Shown piece after piece: positions 9,276 to 19,820 of a DNA stretch of 64,000 nucleotides. The position numbers and the translations under genes are program-made. The notes under the pieces were generated by a model, which did no database searches, had not been told where the DNA came from, and saw only the letters and a program-made list of their open reading frames with translations. The stretch spans positions 310,001 through 374,000 of the forward strand of contig NZ_JAGEPF010000003.1 of NCBI RefSeq assembly GCF_017573465.1, read 5' to 3'. Positions within the stretch are counted from its first letter, which is position 1, and every line of letters starts with the position of its first letter. The DNA comes from Actinomadura violacea. Lineage in GTDB: Bacteria; Actinomycetota; Actinomycetes; Streptosporangiales; Streptosporangiaceae.

Positions 9276-9743
9276 GTGCGGCGCAGCGAGCGCAAGGCGG
9301 TCGATCCCGACATCGGCGTGCTCACCGCGCGGCTGATGTTCGCGGTGCAGGGCGAGCTGTTCGCGACCCTCGCCGGGCAGGGGCACCCGGACCTGCGCCC
9401 GCAGCACGGCGCGGTGCTCGCCTACCTGGACCCCGAGGGCAGCCGCGCGACCGAGCTGGCGCGCCGTTCCGGGCAGCACAAGCAGGTCGTCGGGAAGGTC
9501 CTGGACGAGCTGGAGGAGCTCGGGTACGTCGAGCGGCGCCCCGACCCGAGCGACCGGCGCGCCAAGCTCGTCGTGCCGACCGCGCGGGGGCTGGACCAGA
9601 TGACCCGTTCCGACGCGATCCTGGAGGCGATCGAGCGCGGGCACGCCGAGGCCGTCGGCGAAGACGCCTATGCCGCGTTCAAGCGGATGTACCGGGAGAT
9701 CGTCGAGCGTCAGCGCGCCCGCCGCAAGGACGCCGCCGGGTGA
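9276..9743 (+). CDS. MarR family transcriptional regulator
   Basis: A 155-residue MarR protein: helices LTARLMFAVQGELFATL for dimerisation, HTH SRATELARRSGQHKQVVGKVLDELEELGYV, and wing RRPDPSDRRAKLVVPT. The GTG at 9276 has AAGGAGG 8 nt upstream; the earlier ATG at 9198 would place the operator inside the coding region and is rejected. It is divergent from the ABM-serine hydrolase operon. Its last 65 bp overlap the convergent WYL regulator gene. Confidence 0.9.
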   Translation: MRRSERKAVDPDIGVLTARLMFAVQGELFATLAGQGHPDLRPQHGAVLAYLDPEGSRATELARRSGQHKQVVGKVLDELEELGYVERRPDPSDRRAKLVVPTARGLDQMTRSDAILEAIERGHAEAVGEDAYAAFKRMYREIVERQRARRKDAAG

Positions 9744-10701
9744 GGCCCGGGCCGGCGGCGCGGGTGAGGCGGGCGCCGACGGCGGCGAGCCGCTCGGCCA
9801 GCTCCGGCGGCTCGACCACCTCGAAGTCCAGGTCGAGGTAGGCGATGCGCAGCGCGGTGTACTCCAGCGAGTCGGGCGCGGTGCGCAGCACGCAGGTGCG
9901 CTCGTCGACCGGTTCGACCTCGGCGCCGGTGACGCGGAACCGGTCGATCAGCTCCTCGGCGGAGGCGTGCACGGTCAGCACCGCGCTCCGCACCGGCCGG
10001 GAGCGGGCCAGGGACCGGGTGACGAACGCGGCGGCGTCGGCGGCGGGCAGGTCGCGGGGCGGGCAGCGCACGCCGGTCGGGTGCGGGCGGGCGACGCGGT
10101 CGACGCGGAACGTCCGCCAGTCGTCGCGTCCGGTGTCGAAGGCGACCAGGTACCAGCGGCGCCCGGCCGTCACCAGGCCGTGCGGGTCGGCGAGCCGGGA
10201 CGTCTCGGCGCCGCCGGTGTCGCGGTAGGCGAACCGGACCCGTTCGCGGTCGCGGCTCGCGGCGGCCAGCACGGTGAGGGTCTCGGGGTCCACGGCGGGC
10301 CCGGCGGGCGGCCCGGTCAGCGGGGTCGTGGCGGTGTGCAGGGCGTTGACGCGGCGGCGCAGCCGGGCCGGCAGGATCTGCTCCAGCTTGGCCAGCGCCC
10401 GCACCGACGCCTCGCCGATGCCCTCGACCGCTCCACCGGCGGCGCCGCGCAGCCCGACGGCGATCGCGACGGCCTCCTCGTCGTCCAGCAGCAGCGGCGG
10501 CAGCGCGGTGCCCGCCTCCAGCCGGTACCCGCCGACCTTGCCGAGCGTGGCGTGCACGGGGTAGCCGAGGTCGCGCAGCCGCTCGACGTCGCGGCGGACG
10601 GTGCGGACGGTGACGCCGAGCCGCTCGCTCAGCTCCGGGCCCGTCCACTCGCGCCGGGTCTGCAGGAGGGACAGCAGGTGCAGCAGCCGCGCCGAGGACA
10701 T
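9679..10701 (-). CDS. HTH-WYL transcriptional regulator (DeoR-like)
   Basis: A 340-residue regulator: the N-terminal HTH ARLLHLLSLLQTRREWTGPELSERLGVTVRTVRRDVERLR, then the WYL ligand-binding domain (RFAYRDTGG, GRRWYLVAFDTGRDDWRTFRVDRV) and a WCX-like C-terminal part. WYL domains bind nucleic acids or nucleotides and often sense DNA damage. It is divergent from a UvrA-like gene 62 bp away, consistent with control of that gene. The 3' end overlaps marR, and the last ~20 residues look like unselected extension. Confidence 0.9.
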   Translation of the reverse strand: MSSARLLHLLSLLQTRREWTGPELSERLGVTVRTVRRDVERLRDLGYPVHATLGKVGGYRLEAGTALPPLLLDDEEAVAIAVGLRGAAGGAVEGIGEASVRALAKLEQILPARLRRRVNALHTATTPLTGPPAGPAVDPETLTVLAAASRDRERVRFAYRDTGGAETSRLADPHGLVTAGRRWYLVAFDTGRDDWRTFRVDRVARPHPTGVRCPPRDLPAADAAAFVTRSLARSRPVRSAVLTVHASAEELIDRFRVTGAEVEPVDERTCVLRTAPDSLEYTALRIAYLDLDFEVVEPPELAERLAAVGARLTRAAGPGLTRRRPCGGRADARRSPGTSA

Positions 10702-10750
10702 GCCGCCAGTATGCCCGCCAATGAGGACCGTTCCCGACCTCTTTGCTTCG

Positions 10751-10756
10751 TAGCGT
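10751..10756 (+). promoter_or_regulatory. leaderless -10 element for the uvrA-like gene
   Basis: TAGCGT is 7 nt before the ATG at 10764; no ribosome site lies between them. Confidence 0.5.
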
Positions 10757-10763
10757 GGCCGGC

Positions 10764-13079
<2,316 letters not shown>

Positions 13080-13118
13080 CGCGCCGCGGCCGTCCACGGT
13101 CCGCGCCGCGGGCGGCGG

Positions 13119-14861
13119 TCACCCGTCGCCGAGCAGCACCGTCCTGTTCGGCGACGGGGTGGGCAGGAGGTCGGCGGTGAGGACCAACGCACCGCCGTCC
13201 ACCGCTTGGACGCCGTACAGGCGGCCGCGCTCGGGCAGGGGCGGGGAGACCCGGGCCAGCAGTGCCCCGGTCCGGGCGTCGTTGACGTCGACGTGGTCGG
13301 CGATCTCCCCGCCGTGGTCGCTGCTCAGCGTGTAGACGCGTCCATCGGCGACGGCAACGGGCGACCTGAGCTGCGTCGTCTCGTCGGCGCCGGGGAAGGG
13401 GAAGCTCCACAGGCGGCGGCCGGAGACGGGGTCGGTGGCGCAGATCCCCTTGCGGTGGCCGCCGGAAACGCGGATCGAGCACGGTGCGTAGCCGGCTTCG
13501 GCGTCGAAGACCTTGCCGTCGCCGTGGACGAGCTGGCGGTGCTCGCCGATCCGCGCGCCGGTCGTGGCGTCGTAGACGGCCTCGCGTTCCAGCGTCCAGA
13601 CCACGATCCTGTTCCGGCTGAGGGCGTCGACGCTGACGGGGAGCTCGCGGGCGAGGCTCCTGCCGGGCCACCAGCTCGCGAAGCTCTTGCTCCACAGGCG
13701 GCGGCCGGTGGCGGAGTCGTGGCCTTCGACGAGGAGCCCGCTGTCCGGGCACATCCGCCCGACGAGCAGGGTGCCGCCGGCGGTGCCCGCCGGTGCCTGC
13801 CCGCACCGGTCGCGCAGCCGCCAGCGCGGGCGTCCCGTCGCGGGGTCCAACACGGTGAACGCCTCGGCGGGGATAACCGCCGATCGCCCGATGACGGCGG
13901 CCCCTTCCAGCGAGTCCGAACTGCTGGGGACGGTGCGGTTCCAGCGGACCTTGCCCGTCCGCACGTCGATCACCATGGCCTGCAGCGGCGCCTCGATGGT
14001 GCGCGTGTCGGGGTCCAGGTGCGCCCAGACCAGCAGGAGCCGTCCGGTGGCGGGATCGAGGTCGGCGTCGACGAGCCGGTGGTCGCGGCGGGTGAACCGC
14101 CAGTAGGTGCCGGCGGGGCGGATGCGGTGCGCCGTCACCGAGGCGGACTTCGGGGTCGCCTCGATCGCGACGCCGCGGTAGGTCAGGACGTCGAAGGGGT
14201 AGGTCGCCACCACCTTCTGCGGGTGCAGCGGGGCTTGTGCGGCGATCGGGGCGGGGAAGGCTCCGTGCGGGCCGTCGATCGTCCAGTCCGGCCGGTCGCG
14301 GTGCGCGTCCCATTGCAGCCAGAGGCCGGACGCGATCACCAGGATCCCGGCGACGATCGTCGCGGTCGCGGCCGACGGTGCGCGCATCCGGCGCCGGTGG
14401 CCCGGGCCGGTCGTCGCGTTCTCGTCTCGGGCGCGGATCGCTGCCTCGAGCCGCTCCAGGCGAACGAGCCGCCGCACCGCCGACGCCGGGGTGACGATGG
14501 CGACACCGATCCACACGATCGTGGTGCCGAGGCGCCGTTCCTCGTGCGACGCGATGAGCATGGCCGCGCTCAGGATGAGCAGCCCCACCGGCGGAAACAG
14601 GTAGATCCAGCCGTACCGGCGGATCTGGCCGCGCGTGTACGCGCTCAGCGCGAGGGCCGGCTCGTCCAGGGACGGGTCGGCGGGCGGGACGCATTTGCGG
14701 AGGGCGCGCGCTACCGCCGGACGGTCCGCGGCGGGCAGCCGCCGCACCGGTTCGGGGAGGCGGCGGCTCGTCCATCGCCGGTCGCGGACCCGGTTCAGCG
14801 GCCCGCGCTGCGGGGGTTGCGACGTGGGCGGCTGGGCTGGGCGGACCGCGGGTTCGGGCAT
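13119..14861 (-). CDS. membrane-anchored PQQ-like beta-propeller protein
   Basis: A 580-residue protein. A Pro/Arg-rich cytosolic N-terminus is followed by three likely membrane helices (YGWIYLFPPVGLLILSAAML, TTIVWIGVAIVTPAS, TIVAGILVIASGLWL). An extracytoplasmic propeller then shows repeated PQQ/BamB-type blades: VIDVRTGKVRWNR, VLDPATGRPRWRL, HDSATGRRLWSK, ATDPVSGRRLWSF. The ATG at 14861 is chosen; an upstream frame extension adds nothing recognisable. It stands alone, and the function is unknown; such propellers usually act as scaffolds. Confidence 0.78.
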   Translation of the reverse strand: MPEPAVRPAQPPTSQPPQRGPLNRVRDRRWTSRRLPEPVRRLPAADRPAVARALRKCVPPADPSLDEPALALSAYTRGQIRRYGWIYLFPPVGLLILSAAMLIASHEERRLGTTIVWIGVAIVTPASAVRRLVRLERLEAAIRARDENATTGPGHRRRMRAPSAATATIVAGILVIASGLWLQWDAHRDRPDWTIDGPHGAFPAPIAAQAPLHPQKVVATYPFDVLTYRGVAIEATPKSASVTAHRIRPAGTYWRFTRRDHRLVDADLDPATGRLLLVWAHLDPDTRTIEAPLQAMVIDVRTGKVRWNRTVPSSSDSLEGAAVIGRSAVIPAEAFTVLDPATGRPRWRLRDRCGQAPAGTAGGTLLVGRMCPDSGLLVEGHDSATGRRLWSKSFASWWPGRSLARELPVSVDALSRNRIVVWTLEREAVYDATTGARIGEHRQLVHGDGKVFDAEAGYAPCSIRVSGGHRKGICATDPVSGRRLWSFPFPGADETTQLRSPVAVADGRVYTLSSDHGGEIADHVDVNDARTGALLARVSPPLPERGRLYGVQAVDGGALVLTADLLPTPSPNRTVLLGDG

Positions 14862-14990
14862 GCCACCGTTTCCGGACGCTCGGGGGGTTCGACGCGGGGT
14901 GATCCACTTATACAGGATCGCCCCGACATCGGCCGTCAAGTCCGTCAGGACGATGGTCCGAAGGTGGCCGGGTGCGCTTCGGCCGGCGCG

Positions 14991-15461
14991 TCAGTCGGTG
15001 GGGGCGAGGCGGGCGGGGAAGCCGCCGGTCGCGATGGGGCCCCAGCGGTCGATGGTGACGCGGATGAGGGACTTGTCCTGGCGGCGCATCGCCTCGCGGT
15101 ACTCGTCCCAGTCGGGGTGCTCGCCGGCGATGCAGCGGTAGTAGTCGACGAGGGCGTCGGCGGCGTCGGGCATGTCGATGACCTCGGCGGTCCCGTCGAC
15201 CTGCACGTAGGGGCCGTTCCAGTCGTCGGACAGCACGCACAGCGACACCCGCGGGTCGCGGCGGGCGTTGCGGGCCTTGACGCGCTCGGGGTAGGTGGAC
15301 ACCACGATGCGCCCGCCGGGGTCGACGCCGCAGGTCACCGGCGACATCTGCGGGCGGCCGTCGGAGCGGGCGGTGGCGATCAGCGCGCGGTGGCGTGGCC
15401 GCAGGAATTCCAGCAGTTCGGAGCGTTCGACGCGGTCGGCGGTGGCGATGGAAGGAGCCAT
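14991..15461 (-). CDS. PPOX-class F420/FMN-dependent oxidoreductase
   Basis: A 156-residue split-barrel flavin/deazaflavin protein: LLEFLRPRHRALIATARSDGRPQMSPVT, RIVVSTYPERVKARNARRDPRVSLCVL and YVQVDGTAEVIDMPDA match the actinobacterial PPOX F420-dependent family. It is expected to reduce a small substrate with F420H2 in the cytosol. It is a single gene, with a 149-bp spacer before the divergent phosphatase gene. The substrate is unknown. Confidence 0.87.
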   Translation of the reverse strand: MAPSIATADRVERSELLEFLRPRHRALIATARSDGRPQMSPVTCGVDPGGRIVVSTYPERVKARNARRDPRVSLCVLSDDWNGPYVQVDGTAEVIDMPDAADALVDYYRCIAGEHPDWDEYREAMRRQDKSLIRVTIDRWGPIATGGFPARLAPTD

Positions 15462-15610
15462 GTCCCCACCTTAGGGACGGTCCCGGGGCCGGCCGTTGTC
15501 GCCCCGCACAATGATCGCCGGGAAGTTTTGAGGGCTCACCAGTTCATCGCCGCCCGGTGGGCCTGCATGATGACGGGCGTCCTCCTCTCCCCCGCCCGAA
15601 GAGGTTCGCC

Positions 15611-16447
15611 ATGCGCCCCCACCGCACGTCCGCAGTCCTGCTCGGCACCGCGCTGCTGGCCGGCGCGCTGACCGCGCCGCCCGCCCTCGCCGACGCCCCG
15701 CTGCGGGCGCCCGCCGCGTCCCCGCTCACGGCCGCGGCGCCGCGGCTGGCGACGGCCGCCAACTTCCGCGACCTCGGCGGCTACGCGACCGCCGACGGGC
15801 ACCACGTCCGCGGCGGCGTCGTCTACCGGTCCAACTCGCTGGCGAACCTGTCGGCCGCCGACCAGCAGACGCTGCTGGGCCTCGGGATCACCCTGGACGC
15901 GGACCTGCGCAACGCCAAGGAGCGCTCCGACGACCCCGACAGGCTGCCCGCCGGGATCGCCTACAAGGTCGCCGACGTGGAGGACCTGACGCACGGGATC
16001 TCGTTCGCGAACCCGGCGCTGGGGAGCCTGCTGTACGGGTTCCTGATGGGGCTGATCACGGGGTCGTCCAACCTCGGGCAGTCCATCGCCTACCCGTTCA
16101 TGGCGGACTTCGGCGGCGCGAGCCGCGCCTACCGGGACCTGCTCACCTCGATCGCCGCCAACCCGCGCGCGACGGTGTTCCACTGCACCGCCGGCAAGGA
16201 CCGGACGGGGTGGGGCGCGGCGGTGCTGCTGACGCTCCTCGGCGTCCCGAAGGCGACGGTGTACCAGGACTACCTGGCCAGCAACACCTATCTCGGCCGG
16301 TCGGACGCGGTGGAGTCGTCGTGGCTGGACGAGGCGTTCCACGAGGTGGACCAGGTGTACGGGGGCTTCGACAACTACGTCCACAAGGGCCTGGGGCTCA
16401 GTGACGCGACGATCGCGGCGCTGCGGTCCCGGCTGCTGACGTCCTGA
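15611..16447 (+). CDS. secreted tyrosine-protein phosphatase family protein
   Basis: A 278-residue protein with a clear Sec signal peptide: positively charged MRPHRTS, a hydrophobic stretch LLGTALLAGALTAPPALA, and cleavage near ADA. The mature part begins ANFRDLGGYATADG and carries the phosphatase loop HCTAGKDRT with Cys192 and Arg198. This is the lipid/tyrosine phosphatase (Y_phosphatase3) family, to which MptpB-type secreted phosphatases belong. The ATG start was set by the signal peptide. The target is unknown. Confidence 0.9.
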   Translation: MRPHRTSAVLLGTALLAGALTAPPALADAPLRAPAASPLTAAAPRLATAANFRDLGGYATADGHHVRGGVVYRSNSLANLSAADQQTLLGLGITLDADLRNAKERSDDPDRLPAGIAYKVADVEDLTHGISFANPALGSLLYGFLMGLITGSSNLGQSIAYPFMADFGGASRAYRDLLTSIAANPRATVFHCTAGKDRTGWGAAVLLTLLGVPKATVYQDYLASNTYLGRSDAVESSWLDEAFHEVDQVYGGFDNYVHKGLGLSDATIAALRSRLLTS

Positions 16448-16453
16448 CCGCGG

Positions 16454-16487
16454 CCCGCCGGCGCCGGAGGCCTCCGGCGCCGGCGGG
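16454..16487. terminator. 34-bp perfect palindrome, bidirectional terminator
   Basis: A perfect palindrome centred at 16470/16471 fills the gap between the convergent phosphatase and MarR genes and touches the MarR stop codon. There is no T-tract. Confidence 0.7.
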
Positions 16488-17012
16488 TCAGGGCCGTTCG
16501 ACCGGGGGCATCAGGGGCGGCCCGTCGGTCTCGGCGGCGGTGACGACCTTGCGGAGCAGGCCGGCGAGATGCGCGCGTTCGGTGCCGGTCAGCGGCGCGA
16601 GCAGCTCGTGTTCGGCGGCGGCCTGGTCGCCGATGGCGCCCTCCCATGCGGCGTGGCCCTGATCGGTGAGCGCGACCAGGAGGCGCCGCCGGTCGGACGG
16701 GTCGTGCGCGCGGGTGAGGTGCCCCGACTCCTGCAGCCGGTCGAGCCTGCTGGTGAGGGTGGCGGGGTGGGTGCCCAGCGCCTGGGCGAGCCAGGTGGGC
16801 GTGGCCTGGTAGGGCGGCCCGGCGGAGCGGAGCCGCCACAGGATGTCGTACTCCCAGCCTTTGAGGCGGCGTGCCTTGAGCGCGTCCTCGCGGCGGCGCC
16901 GCAGGAGCGCGACCAGGGTCTGCATGCGGGTGATCGCGCCCTCGACGTCGGGGTCGAGGTCCGCCAGTTCCCCGGACCAGTGGGCGATGTGCCGGTCGAT
17001 CGAGTCCTCCAC
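16488..17012 (-). CDS. MarR family transcriptional regulator
   Basis: A 174-residue winged-helix regulator: helices around ALLRRRREDALKARRLKGWEYDILWRL, HTH TPTWLAQALGTHPATLTSRLDRLQESGHL, wing RAHDPSDRRRLLVALT. The start is GTG at 17012. It is divergent from an esterase gene with a strong inverted repeat between them, indicating autoregulation and esterase control. Confidence 0.9.
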   Translation of the reverse strand: MEDSIDRHIAHWSGELADLDPDVEGAITRMQTLVALLRRRREDALKARRLKGWEYDILWRLRSAGPPYQATPTWLAQALGTHPATLTSRLDRLQESGHLTRAHDPSDRRRLLVALTDQGHAAWEGAIGDQAAAEHELLAPLTGTERAHLAGLLRKVVTAAETDGPPLMPPVERP

Positions 17013-17021
17013 ACCGCGAAG

Positions 17022-17043
17022 ATACTATCTTCTCGGATAGTAT
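17022..17043. promoter_or_regulatory. inverted-repeat operator ATACTATC-N6-GATAGTAT
   Basis: Perfect 8-bp arms with a 6-bp spacer, AT-rich in a GC-rich genome, lie in the 64-bp MarR/esterase divergent spacer. The right arm also offers a TATGTT-like -10. Best read as the MarR binding site. Confidence 0.72.
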
Positions 17044-17076
17044 GTTTTCGTAGTAACTGAGAGTGAGGACTCCCTC

Positions 17077-18108
17077 ATGCCCCTGTGGCCCCCCGGCTTC
17101 GCCGGCCGGATCGACGAACGCACCATCGACAGCCGCCTGCTGCGCGGCAACCCCCTCGGAGACCCGCACCACAGGCCGGTGTGGGTGTACACCCCGCCCG
17201 GCTACGACGACGAACCCGGGCGCCGCTACCCGTCCGTCTACATGCTGCTCGGGTTCACCGGCACCCTCCCGGCCTGGAGCAACCAACCCGGCGCGTTCCG
17301 GACGTCGGTGCCGGTCGCCACCGACGCGCTGTTCGCCCGCGGCGAGGCGCCGCCGATGATCCTGGTGTTCGTGGACGCCTGGACGAGCTACGGCGGCAGC
17401 CAGTACGTCGACTCCGCCGGGACCGGCCGCTACCACTCCTACCTGTGCGAGGAGGTCGTCCCGTGGGTCGACGCCCACTACCGGACGCTCCCCGACCGCG
17501 ACCACCGGGCGATCGCGGGCAAGTCCAGCGGAGGGCTCGGCGCGATGGTCACCTCGATGCTGCGCCCCGACCTGTTCGGCGCGTTCGCCACGCACTCGGG
17601 CGACGCGCTGTCGGAGGCCCAGTACATCCCGCACTTCCTGCGGGCCGTCCGCGACCTGCGCGCCTACGGCGGCGACGTGTTCGCCTGGTGGGACGACTTC
17701 CGCTCCCGCGTCGCGTTCACCAAGCAGGAGGATCTGCGGCTGCTGGAGATCCTCGCGGTGTCGGCGTGCTTCTCGCCCGGCGCCGACGGCACGCCGGTGC
17801 TGCCGTTCGACCCGGTCACGGGGGCGCTGCGGCCCGAGGTGTGGGAGCGGTGGCTGCGCTGGGACCCCGTGCGGATGGCTCCCGCGCACGCCGAGGCGCT
17901 GCGGTCGATGCGCGCGATCTGGATCGATGCGGGGACCAGCGACGAATGGTTCCTCGACCTCGGCGCCACGGCCTTCCGCGAGGAGGTGCGGCGGGCGGGC
18001 GTCCCGGAGGACATCGTGCGGTTCGAGCTGTTCGACGCGGGCCACGTGGCGATCGAGTACCGCCATCCCGAGGCTCTCGCCTGGCTGGCCCGCCGCCTCA
18101 CGCCCTGA
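17077..18108 (+). CDS. alpha/beta-hydrolase, esterase D/enterochelin esterase-like
   Basis: A 343-residue protein of the putative-esterase family (PF00756 type). VWVYTPPGYDDEPGRRYPSVYMLLGF is the characteristic opening; GKSSGG carries nucleophile Ser150, and the C-terminal DAGHVAIEY supplies the His. No signal peptide. It is divergent from a MarR regulator, so probably induced by its substrate. Candidate substrates (siderophore esters, acylated sugars, xenobiotic esters) cannot be separated. Confidence 0.88.
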   Translation: MPLWPPGFAGRIDERTIDSRLLRGNPLGDPHHRPVWVYTPPGYDDEPGRRYPSVYMLLGFTGTLPAWSNQPGAFRTSVPVATDALFARGEAPPMILVFVDAWTSYGGSQYVDSAGTGRYHSYLCEEVVPWVDAHYRTLPDRDHRAIAGKSSGGLGAMVTSMLRPDLFGAFATHSGDALSEAQYIPHFLRAVRDLRAYGGDVFAWWDDFRSRVAFTKQEDLRLLEILAVSACFSPGADGTPVLPFDPVTGALRPEVWERWLRWDPVRMAPAHAEALRSMRAIWIDAGTSDEWFLDLGATAFREEVRRAGVPEDIVRFELFDAGHVAIEYRHPEALAWLARRLTP

Positions 18109-18134
18109 GCGCGCCGCCAGATCCGGGCGCCCCG

Positions 18135-18140
18135 TAGGCT
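18135..18140 (+). promoter_or_regulatory. leaderless -10 element for the SDR gene
   Basis: TAGGCT is 7 nt before the ATG at 18148. Confidence 0.5.
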
Positions 18141-18147
18141 TCCGTAC

Positions 18148-18933
18148 ATGATCGATCAAACGGCGTCGTACGTGTCCGGGCTGTTCTCGCTGGAGGGCAG
18201 GACGGCGGTGGTGACCGGCGGCAGCTCCGGGATCGGGCGGGCCATCGCGGTGGCGCTGGCGCGGGCGGGCGCGGCGGTCGTGGTCGTCGCCCGCCGCGAG
18301 CGCGAGCTCGCCGACACGGTGAAGGAGCTGGAGTCGCACGGGTGCCGGGCGGCGTCGGTCAGCGCGGACCTGTCGTCGCGCGACGGCGTCGCGGCCGCGG
18401 CGGCGAGCGCGGTGGAGCCGTTCGGGGAGCCCGACGTGGTGGTCAACGCGGCGGGGATCAACCTGCGTCCGCCGATGGACGAGCTGGGCCAGGACGTGTG
18501 GGACGCCACGATGGCGGTGAACCTGGACGCCCCGTTCCTGCTCGGGCAGCGGTTCGGGCCGGGGATGGCCGAGCGCGGGTACGGGCGGCTCATCCACATC
18601 GCCTCGCAGCAGGCGTTCCGCGCGTTCGTCACCAGCGGCGCCTACGGGGTGTCCAAGGCGGGGCTGGTGGCGCTGGCCCGCTCGCAGGCGGAGGCGTGGT
18701 CGGCGCGGGGTGTCACCGCCAACACGCTGGTCCCGGGTTTCGTGCTGACGCCGCTGAACGCGCGGCTGCAGGACGATCCGGAGCGGGTGAAGGCGCTCGC
18801 GGCGCGGACGATGACCGGCCGCAACGGCGTCGCCGAGGACTTCGCGGGCGCGGCGGTGTTCCTGGCCTCGCCGTCGGCGGCCTACGTCACCGGGCAGGCG
18901 CTGTTCGTCGACGGCGGCTTCTCCGTCCACTGA
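18148..18933 (+). CDS. short-chain dehydrogenase/reductase
   Basis: A 261-residue classical SDR. TGGSSGIG is the cofactor glycine motif, NAAG the fold-stabilising motif, IASQQAF the catalytic Ser region and YGVSK the catalytic Tyr/Lys; GQALFVDGG closes the fold. It resembles gluconate 5-dehydrogenase and 3-oxoacyl reductase types. ARRERE after the second strand favours NADP. Leaderless start. It is convergent with a LOG-like gene across a terminator. Confidence 0.92.
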   Translation: MIDQTASYVSGLFSLEGRTAVVTGGSSGIGRAIAVALARAGAAVVVVARRERELADTVKELESHGCRAASVSADLSSRDGVAAAAASAVEPFGEPDVVVNAAGINLRPPMDELGQDVWDATMAVNLDAPFLLGQRFGPGMAERGYGRLIHIASQQAFRAFVTSGAYGVSKAGLVALARSQAEAWSARGVTANTLVPGFVLTPLNARLQDDPERVKALAARTMTGRNGVAEDFAGAAVFLASPSAAYVTGQALFVDGGFSVH

Positions 18934-18966
18934 CCCGCCCGCCCCGGGCGCCCCGGGGGCGGGTCA
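18931..18966. terminator. convergent terminator spanning both stop codons
   Basis: TGACCCGCCC (18931-18940) and GGGCGGGTCA (18957-18966) form a 10-bp stem that includes the SDR and LOG stop codons. Confidence 0.6.
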
Positions 18967-19437
18967 GTCCCACAGGCCGGTGGCGCGGACGGCGTCGGCG
19001 GGGCCGGTGGCGTGCGCGATCCCGGCGACGGGCCGGCCGTCCTCGTCGTGGACGAGCCAGCCGCCGAGCTGCACGACCGGGACCCGCCCGGCGCGCATCG
19101 CCAAGGCCAGCTCCGACAGCGTCCCCCAGGACCCGCCGACGACGATGACGGCGTCGGCGGCGTTGACGATCACGTTGTTGCGGGCCTGGCCGAGGCCGGT
19201 CGGCAGCACCACCGTCAGGTCGGGGCCGGCGGCGGACCGGTCGGCGGCGGGCAGCACCCCGACCACGGTCCCGCCGGCCGAGCGGGCGCCGGCCGCGGCG
19301 GCGGCCATGACGCCGCCGTGCCCGCCGCAGATCACGACGGCGCCGCGGCCGGCCAGCAGCCGGCCGGTCTCGTGGGCGCGGTCCCAGTCGCGTTCGGTGC
19401 ACTCGGCGGGGCCGCACACCGCCACCTGGACGGCCAC
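18964..19437 (-). CDS. LOG-like / TIGR00725 Rossmann-fold nucleotide-binding protein
   Basis: A 157-residue protein related to cytokinin-activating LOG and TIGR00725 proteins: VAVCGPAECTERD, VICGGHGGVMAAAAAGARS and GGSWGTLSELALAMRAG correspond to the phosphoribosyl-binding and PGGxGTxxE-type motifs. Members cleave nucleotide 5'-monophosphates or bind ligands. It lies 3 nt after the pterin dehydratase gene in the same direction, so they are cotranscribed, though no shared pathway is obvious. Confidence 0.85.
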   Translation of the reverse strand: MAVQVAVCGPAECTERDWDRAHETGRLLAGRGAVVICGGHGGVMAAAAAGARSAGGTVVGVLPAADRSAAGPDLTVVLPTGLGQARNNVIVNAADAVIVVGGSWGTLSELALAMRAGRVPVVQLGGWLVHDEDGRPVAGIAHATGPADAVRATGLWD

Positions 19438-19440
19438 GGC

Positions 19441-19740
19441 CTACCGGGCGCCGTGCGCGCCGGCGATCCGGTCGATCACCGCGGCGAGGTCGAAGTCCTT
19501 GCCGGTCAGGCCGCCGGCGCTGTGCGTGGACAGCGCGAACGTCAGCGTCCGCCAGCGGATGTCGATGTCGGGGTGGTGGTCGGCGTCCTCGGCGGCGCGG
19601 GCGACCTCGTCCACCACCGCGATCCCCTCCAGGAACGACGGCGCCTTCACCTCGCGGCGGATCTCGTCGCCGTCCCTGCTCCAGTCGGGCAGGGCGCGCA
19701 GGCGGTCGGCGACGGCGGTGTCGTCGAGCGTGTCGGCCAT
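19441..19740 (-). CDS. pterin-4a-carbinolamine dehydratase family protein
   Basis: A 99-residue protein. DADHHPDIDIRWRTLTFALSTHSAGGLT contains the active-site HHP motif and the conserved SHSxGGLT-like strand of the family; DWSRDGDEIRREV is the usual N-terminal signature. It dehydrates 4a-hydroxytetrahydrobiopterin or may be a moonlighting structural homologue, since no aromatic amino acid hydroxylase is nearby. First gene of a pair with the LOG-like protein. Confidence 0.9.
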   Translation of the reverse strand: MADTLDDTAVADRLRALPDWSRDGDEIRREVKAPSFLEGIAVVDEVARAAEDADHHPDIDIRWRTLTFALSTHSAGGLTGKDFDLAAVIDRIAGAHGAR

Positions 19741-19820
19741 CGGTGGTCACTCCCTGTCGTCGGGTCGCTGCGGTCTCCTTCCGAGTACATCACGGCCGGC
19801 GGCGGGTCCTGTGGCGCGGG

